64,000 nucleotides of DNA, taken from NCBI GenBank assembly GCA_026415675.1, contig JAOAGQ010000060.1:23679-87678 (forward strand), read 5' to 3'. Positions 9,053 to 17,095 of the stretch are shown piece after piece. Positions within the stretch are counted from its first letter, which is position 1; each line of letters begins with the position of its first letter. Origin of the DNA: Syntrophorhabdaceae bacterium (GTDB lineage: Bacteria; Desulfobacterota; Syntrophorhabdia; Syntrophorhabdales; Syntrophorhabdaceae). A program made the translations under genes and the position numbers. Under the pieces are notes generated by a model. That model saw nothing but the letters and a program-made list of their open reading frames with translations. It was not told the origin of the DNA and searched no databases.

Positions 9053-11253
9053 AAGAGGCGATGAAAGATAAGGGGAAGATCCGCCCCGGGCCCTTCTTTA
9101 GAGAATTGTACGAATCGGCAGCCCGTTATATCTTCAAGCTATATTTCCGTATTTTCCATAACATAAAGATCATAGGACTAAACAATGTCCCTAAAAAGGC
9201 GGGCAGACTCATAATCATCTCCAACCACACCTGTCTCCTCGATGGATTACTCATTTGGACGTATCTTCAGTTCAAATTCAAGATCATAGTGGATAGGAAA
9301 AGGGCCCAGGAGATTCTTTTGAGACCATTTATGAAAAATAGGTATACCGTGCCCATAGACTCTATGAACCCCTATTCTCTGAAGGGTGTCATAGAAAAGG
9401 TCATGGAAGGTATACCCCTTCTTATATTTCCGGAAGGGAGGATGACCCGAACGGGTAGTATAATGAAGATATACGAAGGCACCGGCTTTGTGGCGTATAA
9501 GACAGAGGCAGAGATACTGCCCATCCATATAAAAGGGGGTTATGACACCATATTTTCGAGGAAAAAAGGGGGCAGGAGGATTTTTGCCCCCATAACCATG
9601 ACGATAGGCAAGGTCCAAAGACCTGTAAACGTTAAGGAATATCTCCCCAAGGAAAGAAAAAGACGATCCGCAGAGGAAATCTACAGGATTCTCTCCGAGA
9701 TAGGATATGAGGCGAATAACGCCCCCTCGACCCTTTCCGCGGAGTTTATAAAGATATGTAAAAAAAACGGTAAAAAGACCCTGTACAGGGACGCAACGGG
9801 AACGACCGTAAGTTACAGGAGGGGTTTGATAGGTGCCTTTGTCCTTGGACGCTATATTTCACGGTTTAAAGACAGGCACATAGGTATTCTCCTTCCCAAC
9901 CTTGTCATCACGGCCCTTATCTTTATGGGTCTACAGCTGTTCAGAAAGGTCCCTGTGTTTTTAAACTATTCCGGGGGACGAAGGGCCCTGGAACACGCAA
10001 TTGAGATATCTGACCTCGAACTGATCCTGACATCCCGAAAGTTTTTAAACACGATAAAGCTCGATCAGGCTGCCTTAAAAGGGAAAAAATTACTTTTTTT
10101 GGAGGATCTAAAAGATCAACTGGGGGTACCCCAAAAGATAAGAGCGATATTCGATTATATCGGGGCAGCGAAATACAGGGCCTTTAAGGAGGGGGATGAG
10201 AAGGAGACGGCGGTAATACTCTTTACCTCCGGTTCAGAGGGGCAACCAAAGGGTGTATGTCTCTCCCACGAGAATATCATCTCCAATATCCATCAGGCAT
10301 TGACGAAGGTGGATGTGAATGATTCCGATTATTTTATGAACGCCCTGCCGATGTTTCATAGCTTTGGGCTTATCACAGGGACTATCCTTCCCATGTTTGT
10401 CGGGGCGAAGACATTCCTGTATGTAAGCCCTCTCCACTACAGGATCATTCCTGAGATCATCTACGACCAGGGATGCACAATCCTTATGGGGACCAACACC
10501 TTTTTGAATGGATACTGGAGGAAGGCCCATCCCTATGACTTTCAGACCATACGCTATATCTTCGCAGGGGCTGAGCCCTTAAGCGACATTGTCTTTGAGA
10601 GATATGCGAAGACATACGGAATAAGGGTCTTTTCAGGATACGGTATAACCGAATGTTCCCCCATCATCAGTATAAACCACCCCCTCGAGTACCGTTATGG
10701 CACCGTAGGGAGATTCCTTCCGGGGATTGAATACAGGATAAAACCCGTTGAGGGTATTGAGGGTAAAGAGGGGGATGCCGGTCTCCTCTTTGTTAAGGGA
10801 AAAAACGTGATGAAGGGATATCTAAAGAACGAGGAGGCGAACAAAAAGTATATTGAAGAGGATGGGGGATGGTATGACACCGGTGACATCGTCGAGATAA
10901 CAGGGGATGGCTTTATAAGGATCATAGGGAGGATGAAGAGGTTCTCAAAAATAAGCGGTGAGATGGTCTCCCTGAGTGCCATTGAGGAGGCGTTAATCAA
11001 GGAATTAGGGGATAAAAAGAGTATCGCTACTGTTGCAGTAAAGGACGAAAAAAAGGGTGAAAAGATTGTTCTGGTTACGGATGATCCTTCCTTGGATATA
11101 AAAGAGGTAAGGGAAAGGCTTAAAATGCACGGTTTTTCTGAACTTGCCTACCCGAAAGAGATTTTTTATTTAAAAGAGATACCAAAGCTGGGCACCGGAA
11201 AGGTCGACTATGTAGGATTGAAGGGTATACTGGAAGATACGATAAAACGGTAA
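9049..11253 (+). CDS. Acyltransferase / acyl-ACP (acyl-CoA) synthetase fusion, Aas-like
   Basis: A 734-residue two-domain protein. Residues about 30-220 form a PlsC-type glycerolipid acyltransferase with the H-X4-D motif (NHTCLLD) and FPEGRMTRTG. Residues about 235-730 form an AMP-forming adenylating domain with LFTSGSEGQPKG, SGYGITECSP, YDTGDI and the catalytic-lysine segment PKLGTGKVD. This matches the Aas design, in which a fatty acid is activated and transferred to a lysophospholipid at the inner membrane. It overlaps the metallo-hydrolase stop by 4 bases (ATGA). No large membrane domain is seen between the parts, unlike some MFS-PlsC-Aas fusions. Confidence 0.87.
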   Translation: MKEAMKDKGKIRPGPFFRELYESAARYIFKLYFRIFHNIKIIGLNNVPKKAGRLIIISNHTCLLDGLLIWTYLQFKFKIIVDRKRAQEILLRPFMKNRYTVPIDSMNPYSLKGVIEKVMEGIPLLIFPEGRMTRTGSIMKIYEGTGFVAYKTEAEILPIHIKGGYDTIFSRKKGGRRIFAPITMTIGKVQRPVNVKEYLPKERKRRSAEEIYRILSEIGYEANNAPSTLSAEFIKICKKNGKKTLYRDATGTTVSYRRGLIGAFVLGRYISRFKDRHIGILLPNLVITALIFMGLQLFRKVPVFLNYSGGRRALEHAIEISDLELILTSRKFLNTIKLDQAALKGKKLLFLEDLKDQLGVPQKIRAIFDYIGAAKYRAFKEGDEKETAVILFTSGSEGQPKGVCLSHENIISNIHQALTKVDVNDSDYFMNALPMFHSFGLITGTILPMFVGAKTFLYVSPLHYRIIPEIIYDQGCTILMGTNTFLNGYWRKAHPYDFQTIRYIFAGAEPLSDIVFERYAKTYGIRVFSGYGITECSPIISINHPLEYRYGTVGRFLPGIEYRIKPVEGIEGKEGDAGLLFVKGKNVMKGYLKNEEANKKYIEEDGGWYDTGDIVEITGDGFIRIIGRMKRFSKISGEMVSLSAIEEALIKELGDKKSIATVAVKDEKKGEKIVLVTDDPSLDIKEVRERLKMHGFSELAYPKEIFYLKEIPKLGTGKVDYVGLKGILEDTIKR

Positions 11254-11315
11254 CATGAATACTTCGACCTTCTGTCAAAAATAGATTCAACCTATTTTCC
11301 CCATAAACATAACCC

Positions 11316-12815
11316 TTAATCGTCCGGGAGGCTCGATAATTTTTTTCTCTGGGTCAGGATGGGGATGATAATAAGGATTGCCGCTACGATCAAGAACATA
11401 AGGGATATGGGCCTTGTGAAGAATATGGAGAATCCTCCGTGTGACATGATAAGGGCCCTTCTCAGAGAGGTCTCAAGTTTTTGTCCAAGGACAAGGGCAA
11501 GGATCAGAGGGGCCCCATCGTATCCGAACTTTTTCATTAAAAAACCGAGCACCCCAAAAACGAGCATTATTACAACATCAGAGATCGAATTTTCAAGACT
11601 ATAGGAACCTATTAGGCAGAATAAAAGGATAAGGGGATAGAGGAGATAATACGGGACTTTAAGTACCTTAACCCAGAGGGGTATCAGAGGGAGGTTGAGG
11701 ACGAGGAGCATACCGTTGCCTATGTACATGCTTACTATTGTGCCCCAGAAAAGATCCGGGGCATTAACCATCAAAAGGGGGCCGGGCTGGAGGCCGTGTA
11801 TCATGAGGGCCCCGAGAAGGATGGCCATCACCGGATTTGCAGGGATACCGAGGGTGAGAAGCGGTATAAAAGCCCCGCCCGCAGCGGAATTATTAGCCGC
11901 CTCTGGGCCTGCTACACCTTGAATAGCACCATTACCGAATTCTTCAGGCCTTTTCGAAACCTTTTTCTCGATAGCATAGGAGGCAAAGGAGGCGATAACA
12001 GCCCCACCCCCGGGGATTATGCCGAGAAAAAAACCGAGGATCGAGCCCCTAATTATAGACCATATAGACTCAGCCCAATCTCTAATCGATGGAAACAGGT
12101 TTTTTACCTTTGTGGTTAAAACATCCCTTTTTATATCCTTTTCAAGGTTTATTAAGACTTCTGAAATACCGAAGAGGCCCATGGCAACAGGAACCACCCC
12201 GATACCATCTAAAAGGCTCTGTATATTGAAGGTAAAACGGTACTTTCCCGCTATGGTATCCATACCGACTCCGCTCAATATAAGCCCAACCCCTGCCATC
12301 ATGAGGGATTTTATCATAGAGCCACTGCTGAGATACGTCAAAACCGTAATACCCACGACCATTAACGAAAAATATTCAGGGGGGCCAAAGGCCAGGGCGA
12401 GATTTGATAGAAAAGGACCTACTATAGTTAAGGCCATAACGGCTATCGTTCCTGCGATAAAAGAGCCAAAGGCGGCGATACCAAGGGCAGCCCCTGCCCT
12501 CCCCTTTTTTGCCATCTGATAACCATCGAGACAGGTAACCACAGAGGCGGCCTCCCCCGGGATATTTACAAGGATCGATGTCGTTGAGCCGCCGTACATG
12601 GCTCCATAGTATATGCCGGCAAGCATGATTGTGGCCGATACAGGGGCTACTTTAAAAGTTGTGGGGAGAAGAAGGGCGATCGCGGCGGCAGGACCCAAGC
12701 CTGGCAGGACACCCACCAGGGTACCTATCAGCACACCTGCAAAACAGTACATCAGATTTATCGGCTGAAGGGCAACCTGAAAACCATAACCTACATTCTG
12801 AATGATCTCGACCAT
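11316..12815 (-). CDS. tctA: Tripartite tricarboxylate transporter, large permease TctA
   Basis: A 499-residue membrane protein with about 11-12 hydrophobic segments. The first conserved region contains GVLPGLGPAAAIALLLPTTF and the second GIYYGAMYGGSTTSILVNIP, the hallmarks of TctA, and the mid-protein GIIPGGGAVIASFASY element is also typical. It forms the ion-coupled channel of a TTT importer with TctB and the periplasmic TctC. It is last in a minus-strand operon tctC2-tctC1-tctB-tctA and converges on the Aas-like gene. Confidence 0.95.
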   Translation of the reverse strand: MVEIIQNVGYGFQVALQPINLMYCFAGVLIGTLVGVLPGLGPAAAIALLLPTTFKVAPVSATIMLAGIYYGAMYGGSTTSILVNIPGEAASVVTCLDGYQMAKKGRAGAALGIAAFGSFIAGTIAVMALTIVGPFLSNLALAFGPPEYFSLMVVGITVLTYLSSGSMIKSLMMAGVGLILSGVGMDTIAGKYRFTFNIQSLLDGIGVVPVAMGLFGISEVLINLEKDIKRDVLTTKVKNLFPSIRDWAESIWSIIRGSILGFFLGIIPGGGAVIASFASYAIEKKVSKRPEEFGNGAIQGVAGPEAANNSAAGGAFIPLLTLGIPANPVMAILLGALMIHGLQPGPLLMVNAPDLFWGTIVSMYIGNGMLLVLNLPLIPLWVKVLKVPYYLLYPLILLFCLIGSYSLENSISDVVIMLVFGVLGFLMKKFGYDGAPLILALVLGQKLETSLRRALIMSHGGFSIFFTRPISLMFLIVAAILIIIPILTQRKKLSSLPDD

Positions 12816-12824
12816 ATTGACATC

Positions 12825-13304
12825 CTAAAATTTATACATCAGAGATTCGAGTATCCCCTTGGGGAGTTGAGATTTAAGCCCTGTCTCAAAAAGAAGGTAT
12901 GAGAGGACCGCGACCAGGACACTCAACAAAAGGGCGTACCACCACCTCTTCCTCTCTATAAAACCGAGGAGAAACAAAAAAAGTAGAAAGGTAACGATTA
13001 TGAAACCGAGACGTTCCATGAAGAATGCGTATAAAAAAAGGGCTATAAGGACAGAAATCAATTTTGTCCAGTTAGATGTCCCCTCTGCCTTGCCCTTTTC
13101 CTTCGTATCCTTAGAAGATTTCCTCCCAAAGGTCTTTGCCATAACGATCAATGAAAGAATCGCAATGAATATACTCGTCCAGAAGAACAAAAATCCGGGG
13201 CCAGGCTGATTCACCTGACCCAGGCCCATCTTAAAGGATTCGTATGCGATAAATATAGAGAAGAGAAGCCAGAAAAGGGCACTCCATCTGTCCGATTTTT
13301 CCAT
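12825..13304 (-). CDS. tctB: Tripartite tricarboxylate transporter, small permease TctB
   Basis: A 159-residue protein with four predicted membrane segments: an N-terminal one with ALFWLLFSIFIAYESFKMG, one around residue 40, and two close together near the C terminus. This is the DUF1468/TctB pattern. Genes for the two binding proteins lie directly upstream and tctA begins 9 bases downstream. The substrate cannot be read from this subunit. Confidence 0.85.
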   Translation of the reverse strand: MEKSDRWSALFWLLFSIFIAYESFKMGLGQVNQPGPGFLFFWTSIFIAILSLIVMAKTFGRKSSKDTKEKGKAEGTSNWTKLISVLIALFLYAFFMERLGFIIVTFLLFLFLLGFIERKRWWYALLLSVLVAVLSYLLFETGLKSQLPKGILESLMYKF

Positions 13305-13318
13305 TTTATCGGGTTATC

Positions 13319-14290
13319 CTATTTTTTTCTTATCCCCATCTTCAGGGCTATTTCGTATATCTGTTTGTATTCGGTGTCTCTCAACTTTCTCGTCTCCTCC
13401 GGTGTTTTATACTCACAGATGCTACCAAAGGCATCGATCCTCGCCTTTGTAGCCTTTACCGCCTTCTCTACCGCGGGGATCAGAACCTTTCTTGCCTCAT
13501 CGGGTATGCCTGCAGGGGCCCACAGGGCAAACCATGTGGCTGGGAGTCCCTGTTTGTATCCCAGTTCCTTCAAGGTAGGGATTTCGGGATGAGTCGGTTT
13601 TTTCGGGTCTATGAGGAGGATTCTCATCCTGCCCGCCTCAACATGGGGTTTTAGTTTGCCGAAACCGTCGAGGGTGGCTTCTACATGACCACCCATCACC
13701 GCGGTAACGGTCGCTTCACCCCCTTCAAAAGGAACATGGGTGAGCTTTATATCCGTGATCGACTGGAGCATCTCTATGGCAAAATGTGTGGATGAACCGA
13801 CACCTATAGAACTGATTCTGATTTTGCCGGGGTTTTTCTTTGCGTATTCAACGAACTGCTTGAAGTCCTTCCATGGGGCATCTGCCTTTACACCTACCAC
13901 AGTTGGGAAAAAATAGTGAAACCCAAGGGGCTCAACATCCTTTACAGGGTCGTATTTAACGACATCGGGGTTCGCTATAGGGGCGTACACAAAAGGGGAG
14001 GCACCGCCATAGAATAATGTATATCCATCCTTTTTGGACCTAATAGCGGCCTCGGCCCCAAGGACAGTCCCCGCCCCTGGCTTATTGTTGGGGATGATCT
14101 TAACGCCGAGTATCTTTTCCATCTCCTCTGCGAGCATCCTGCTCGTTATATCCCCCGTTGCGCCTGGAACGTAAGGTATTATAAGTTGAATCGGTCGGTC
14201 GGGATAGCCTGCCGAGCAGACGGTGGTCAAAAATAAGAGGGAAAAGAGAATAAAAAATATCGTAGATAGACATACACTCTTCGTTTTCAT
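13319..14290 (-). CDS. tctC: TTT family periplasmic binding protein TctC, copy 1
   Basis: A 323-residue Bug/TctC-type solute receptor. An N-terminal signal peptide ends near SAGYPDRPIQ, followed by the family sequence PIQLIIPYVPGATGDITSRM and the ligand-loop NKPGAGTVLGAEAAI. I place the start at ATG 14288-14290 because it begins a proper signal peptide and has GGAGG 7 bases upstream; a longer frame to 14389 would put 33 charged residues before the signal. It is a clear paralogue of the copy just upstream. The Bug family usually binds carboxylates such as citrate, glutarate or aromatic acids. Confidence 0.92.
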   Translation of the reverse strand: MKTKSVCLSTIFFILFSLLFLTTVCSAGYPDRPIQLIIPYVPGATGDITSRMLAEEMEKILGVKIIPNNKPGAGTVLGAEAAIRSKKDGYTLFYGGASPFVYAPIANPDVVKYDPVKDVEPLGFHYFFPTVVGVKADAPWKDFKQFVEYAKKNPGKIRISSIGVGSSTHFAIEMLQSITDIKLTHVPFEGGEATVTAVMGGHVEATLDGFGKLKPHVEAGRMRILLIDPKKPTHPEIPTLKELGYKQGLPATWFALWAPAGIPDEARKVLIPAVEKAVKATKARIDAFGSICEYKTPEETRKLRDTEYKQIYEIALKMGIRKK

Positions 14291-14385
14291 CTGAGAAACC
14301 TCCATACTATTTTTAAAATCATACAATATGATCCGTTTTCTTTCAAGGCCGTGCCTTTTTGCATCCTTACTTTCTGCGTCCAGCA

Positions 14386-15366
14386 TCACTTCTTTCTCAA
14401 CCCCATTTTTACCGCCACTTCCATGGCGAGCTTCAACTCCTCCTGTATCATCTTTTTCATTTCTTCTGGGGTCTTATATACTACTATGTTGCCCATCTGA
14501 TCCACCCTCTTTTTGGTATTCTTTACCGCCTTTTCAATGGCCGGTACGAGGACCTTCTTTGCCTCATCGGGTATGCCGGCTGGGGCAAACATCGCAAACC
14601 AGCTTGCAGGAAGGGCCTGCTTGTATCCGAGTTCCGTGGTTGTCGGTATATCGGGATAGCTCGGCATCTTGCTCGTTATGAGGATGGATCTCAGCTTGCC
14701 TGCATCCATGTGGGGCTTTACCTTTGAAAGGGCCTCACAGGTGGCTTCAACATGGTTCCCGAGAAGGGCTGTGATCGTCGACTCCCCCCCTTCAAAGGGA
14801 ACGTGGGTAAATTTCCCTCCTGTTAGAGACTGGATCATCTCGATGATAAAATGGGGTGTTGAGCCTACCCCTATTGTACTTATCCTTATTTTATTCGGGT
14901 TCTTTTTTGAATAGTCTATAAATTCGTTGAAGTTTTTCCATGGCCCATCGGATCTAACGGTAATCGTATGGGGAAAGAAGAAATAGAGGCCCAAAGGTTC
15001 GGCGTCCTTGATGGGGTCATAGCGAACCACATCGGGGTTTGTTGCAGGGGCATAGACAAAGGATGCGGCACTCGTGAAAAGAATAGTGTATCCATCCTTT
15101 TTGGACCTAAGGGCTGCATCGGTGCCAAGAACCGTCCCTGCCCCGGGTTTATTATAAGGTATTATCTTCACCCCTATATACTTCTCCATCTCCTCAGCGA
15201 GAATCCTCCCCGTTATATCCATCTGTGCCCCGGCCACATTTGGAATTATAAGCTGAATAGGCCTTTCAGGATACGCCGCAACCCCTTTTGAGGGAAGAAA
15301 GAGAAGAAGTATACACCCTACTATAGAAAAAAGAGTCAACCAAAACGGATTAAAGATCTTTTTCAT
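14386..15366 (-). CDS. tctC: TTT family periplasmic binding protein TctC, copy 2
   Basis: A 326-residue Bug/TctC receptor with a signal peptide (residues 1-31), then AYPERPIQLIIPNVAG, DITGRILAEEMEKYIGVKII and NKPGAGTVLGTDAAL. It is strongly similar to copy 1 along its whole length but differs in the ligand-facing loops (for example GAQMD here versus GATGD). The ATG overlaps the stop of the upstream ABC-3 permease (ATGA), so the transporter genes are translationally joined to that permease. Two receptors served by one TctA/TctB pair suggests a broadened substrate range. Confidence 0.92.
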   Translation of the reverse strand: MKKIFNPFWLTLFSIVGCILLLFLPSKGVAAYPERPIQLIIPNVAGAQMDITGRILAEEMEKYIGVKIIPYNKPGAGTVLGTDAALRSKKDGYTILFTSAASFVYAPATNPDVVRYDPIKDAEPLGLYFFFPHTITVRSDGPWKNFNEFIDYSKKNPNKIRISTIGVGSTPHFIIEMIQSLTGGKFTHVPFEGGESTITALLGNHVEATCEALSKVKPHMDAGKLRSILITSKMPSYPDIPTTTELGYKQALPASWFAMFAPAGIPDEAKKVLVPAIEKAVKNTKKRVDQMGNIVVYKTPEEMKKMIQEELKLAMEVAVKMGLRKK

Positions 15367-16211
15367 ACGATCCCCTTTCTTTGAATGATGTCATTTATAT
15401 TACGGTGAAGCCTTTTCCCTGATAATATACAGATAATCACGATCGCCGATGAGATAAGGATGATGGTAGAACTGGAAGGGAGATCCACCACCAAAGAGAT
15501 TAGAAGACCGCTTAAACCGGACAAAACCCCAAAAAAGGAGGCGAAAAAAAACATCTGTTTTAAACTCCTCGCCACAAGATGGGCAGCGATGGCCGGCAAG
15601 AGGACAAAGGCATCAACAAGAAGGGCCCCTATCAGTCTCATGGAGACGGCGATAGATATACCGAGGACAAAGACGATCAGATAGTATATCTTCTTTTCCG
15701 GTATGCCAACGGCAAGGGCTGTCTCCCTATCATAGAGTATTGCCTGGATCTCTTTGAAGAGGAGAAAGACCATAGCCATGATAAAAAGACTCGCCGAAAT
15801 CACCATGAAAAGATCCAAGGTGTTCAAGGCGAGGATATTACCCCAGAGTATGCTGAACGCCTGGAGGACGTTAATCTGCCCCTTGTAGAAGAGTATAAAA
15901 GCGATCGCAAGGGTTAAGGTCATGAAAAAACCTGAGAGGATACCGAGACCCATCTGGGTCTTATCCGAGAGAGGGCCCAACCCTATCGATGCGATCCCGC
16001 AGAAGAGAAGGGCAAAGAAAATCGGGTCGGTCCCGAAAAAAAGACCCATTGCCCCCCCTAAAAGGGCGATATGCATCATGGCAAACCTTAAAGGAACAAG
16101 GTTCAAGGATATGATGAAGACCCCTATCAGGGGAAAGGCGATGCCGGCAAATAAAACGGCTATAAAGGCATACTGGATAAAGGGAAGCTGAAAGGCGGAG
16201 GTGATGTTCAT
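15363..16211 (-). CDS. ABC-3 family (ZnuB/TroC-like) metal permease, orphan
   Basis: A 282-residue integral membrane protein with about eight hydrophobic segments. Its pattern, including LRFAMMHIALLGGAMGLFFG and SMRLIGALLVDAFVLLPAIAA, is that of the ABC-3 permeases for zinc and manganese. These normally need an ATPase and a metal-binding lipoprotein, but neither is encoded nearby. The stop overlaps the tctC2 start (ATGA), and the start overlaps a tiny upstream frame. Possibilities: a leftover of a deleted znuABC-like operon, a permease that borrows an ATPase from elsewhere, or a repurposed carrier linked to the TTT system. Confidence 0.8.
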   Translation of the reverse strand: MNITSAFQLPFIQYAFIAVLFAGIAFPLIGVFIISLNLVPLRFAMMHIALLGGAMGLFFGTDPIFFALLFCGIASIGLGPLSDKTQMGLGILSGFFMTLTLAIAFILFYKGQINVLQAFSILWGNILALNTLDLFMVISASLFIMAMVFLLFKEIQAILYDRETALAVGIPEKKIYYLIVFVLGISIAVSMRLIGALLVDAFVLLPAIAAHLVARSLKQMFFFASFFGVLSGLSGLLISLVVDLPSSSTIILISSAIVIICILSGKRLHRNINDIIQRKGIV

Positions 16212-16279
16212 GCGTTGACACCGATATTCAAAACTGTCTCTGGACGGTTTTCCCTCTTTTTTTTCGGAAGTACAGCCAT
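16208..16279 (-). CDS. Tiny 23-residue reading frame coupled to the ABC-3 permease
   Basis: ATG at 16277-16279, preceded by AAAAGG 8 bases upstream, opens a 23-codon frame whose TGA overlaps the permease ATG in the classic ATGA arrangement. The peptide is basic (PKKKRENRP) then ends ETVLNIGVNA. It has no recognisable domain. It could be a leader for translational coupling, or the surviving end of a deleted gene such as the missing ATPase. Expression is unproven. Confidence 0.35.
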   Translation of the reverse strand: MAVLPKKKRENRPETVLNIGVNA

Positions 16280-16284
16280 TATTA

Positions 16285-16881
16285 TTACCTTTTAATACCC
16301 TGGGCTATATATTTTCCCGGCTCATCTATTATCGATATATGGATAAAACCCGATTTTTGCAAAAGCTCCTCCATGGCCTTCGGGTCAGGGAGTCTGTCTT
16401 CTTTTACAGCACCCCCTATCCCTCTGTGGAGATTTTCTATCTCATAACTGCTATGGATATGGGCGATATATAACCTACTACCCTGTTTTAATACCCTTGC
16501 CATCTCATCGCAGGCCCTTTTTTTATCGGGGAAGTGGGGAAATGCAGAAAAACATACGACTTTATCAAATACCCTATCCTGGAAAGGGATGGCAGAGACA
16601 CTTCCGTTGACAAAGGAAATACCCATGTATGCTAACCTCATGCGGGCAACCTTAATCATATTAAAGGAAAAATCGATGGCAGCGAGCCTTCCTTTGCCTT
16701 TTACCTCAAATAGATAGGGCAGAAGAATACCTGTCCCGCATCCGACATCGAGTATATAATCACCATCGTTGATGGAGAAAAGACTTACGATTTCACGTAG
16801 TCTTTCGGGAGAAATGTGTCTTGTATGGTCATCATCCCATCCCGTTGCACTCTCCTCGAAAAACCGCCTTCTCTCATCCAT
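16285..16881 (-). CDS. Class I SAM-dependent methyltransferase
   Basis: A 198-residue methyltransferase of the UbiE/type-11 kind. Motif I is YILDVGCGTGILLPYLF and the acidic end of strand 2 is AAIDFSFNMI. A downstream VVCFSAFPHFPDKK segment matches motif II/III, followed by AHIHSSYEIENLHRG. The substrate is unknown; the HIHS segment and the location ahead of a metal-type permease could hint at a metallophore or metal-related role, but that is inference. It is the first gene of the minus-strand unit that runs to tctA. Confidence 0.82.
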   Translation of the reverse strand: MDERRRFFEESATGWDDDHTRHISPERLREIVSLFSINDGDYILDVGCGTGILLPYLFEVKGKGRLAAIDFSFNMIKVARMRLAYMGISFVNGSVSAIPFQDRVFDKVVCFSAFPHFPDKKRACDEMARVLKQGSRLYIAHIHSSYEIENLHRGIGGAVKEDRLPDPKAMEELLQKSGFIHISIIDEPGKYIAQGIKR

Positions 16882-16922
16882 ATATTACCCAAGATCCATA
16901 AAAAGCAGAGCTATCGGAAGAC

Positions 16923-16952
16923 AGTATAACGGTTATCACCACTCGCCGTCAA
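16923..16952 (-). promoter_or_regulatory. Candidate promoter for the methyltransferase-permease-TTT unit
   Basis: On the minus strand TTGACG (16952-16947) is separated by 18 bases from TATACT (16928-16923), a good sigma70-like match about 40 bases before the methyltransferase ATG. The imperfect palindrome ATAACGGTTAT at 16926-16936 overlaps the -10 region and could be an operator. No transcription data are available. Confidence 0.5.
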
Positions 16953-16999
16953 GCCATAAGAGTCGATTTTTGTTCGAGACTAAAAGATAATGATTTGTG

Positions 17000-17028
17000 T
17001 TGACAACGGAGTTTCCATTGTTTATGAT
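17000..17028 (+). promoter_or_regulatory. Candidate promoter for iorA
   Basis: TTGACA (17000-17005), a 17-base spacer and TATGAT (17023-17028) form a near-consensus sigma70 promoter. The predicted start of transcription is near 17035, about 60 bases before the iorA GTG. Confidence 0.6.
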
Positions 17029-17045
17029 TTTCCAGTTATAAAACA

Positions 17046-17065
17046 TTATTCTGTATATAGAATAA
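17046..17065 (+). promoter_or_regulatory. Inverted repeat, candidate operator in the iorA leader
   Basis: TTATTCT (17046-17052), six bases, and AGAATAA (17059-17065) form a perfect 7-base inverted repeat just downstream of the predicted iorA start point. Its position suits a repressor. The IclR-type regulator encoded two genes along (18953) is the obvious candidate partner, by inference only. Confidence 0.45.
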
Positions 17066-17095
17066 AATGATACCAAATTTCGAAAAGGGGAAAAC

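Noticed and set aside
11278..11298. AT-rich hairpin AAAATAG/CTATTTT between the Aas-like gene and tctA
   Set aside because: It could be a weak bidirectional terminator, but the stem has a single G-C pair and no clear T-tract beyond it.
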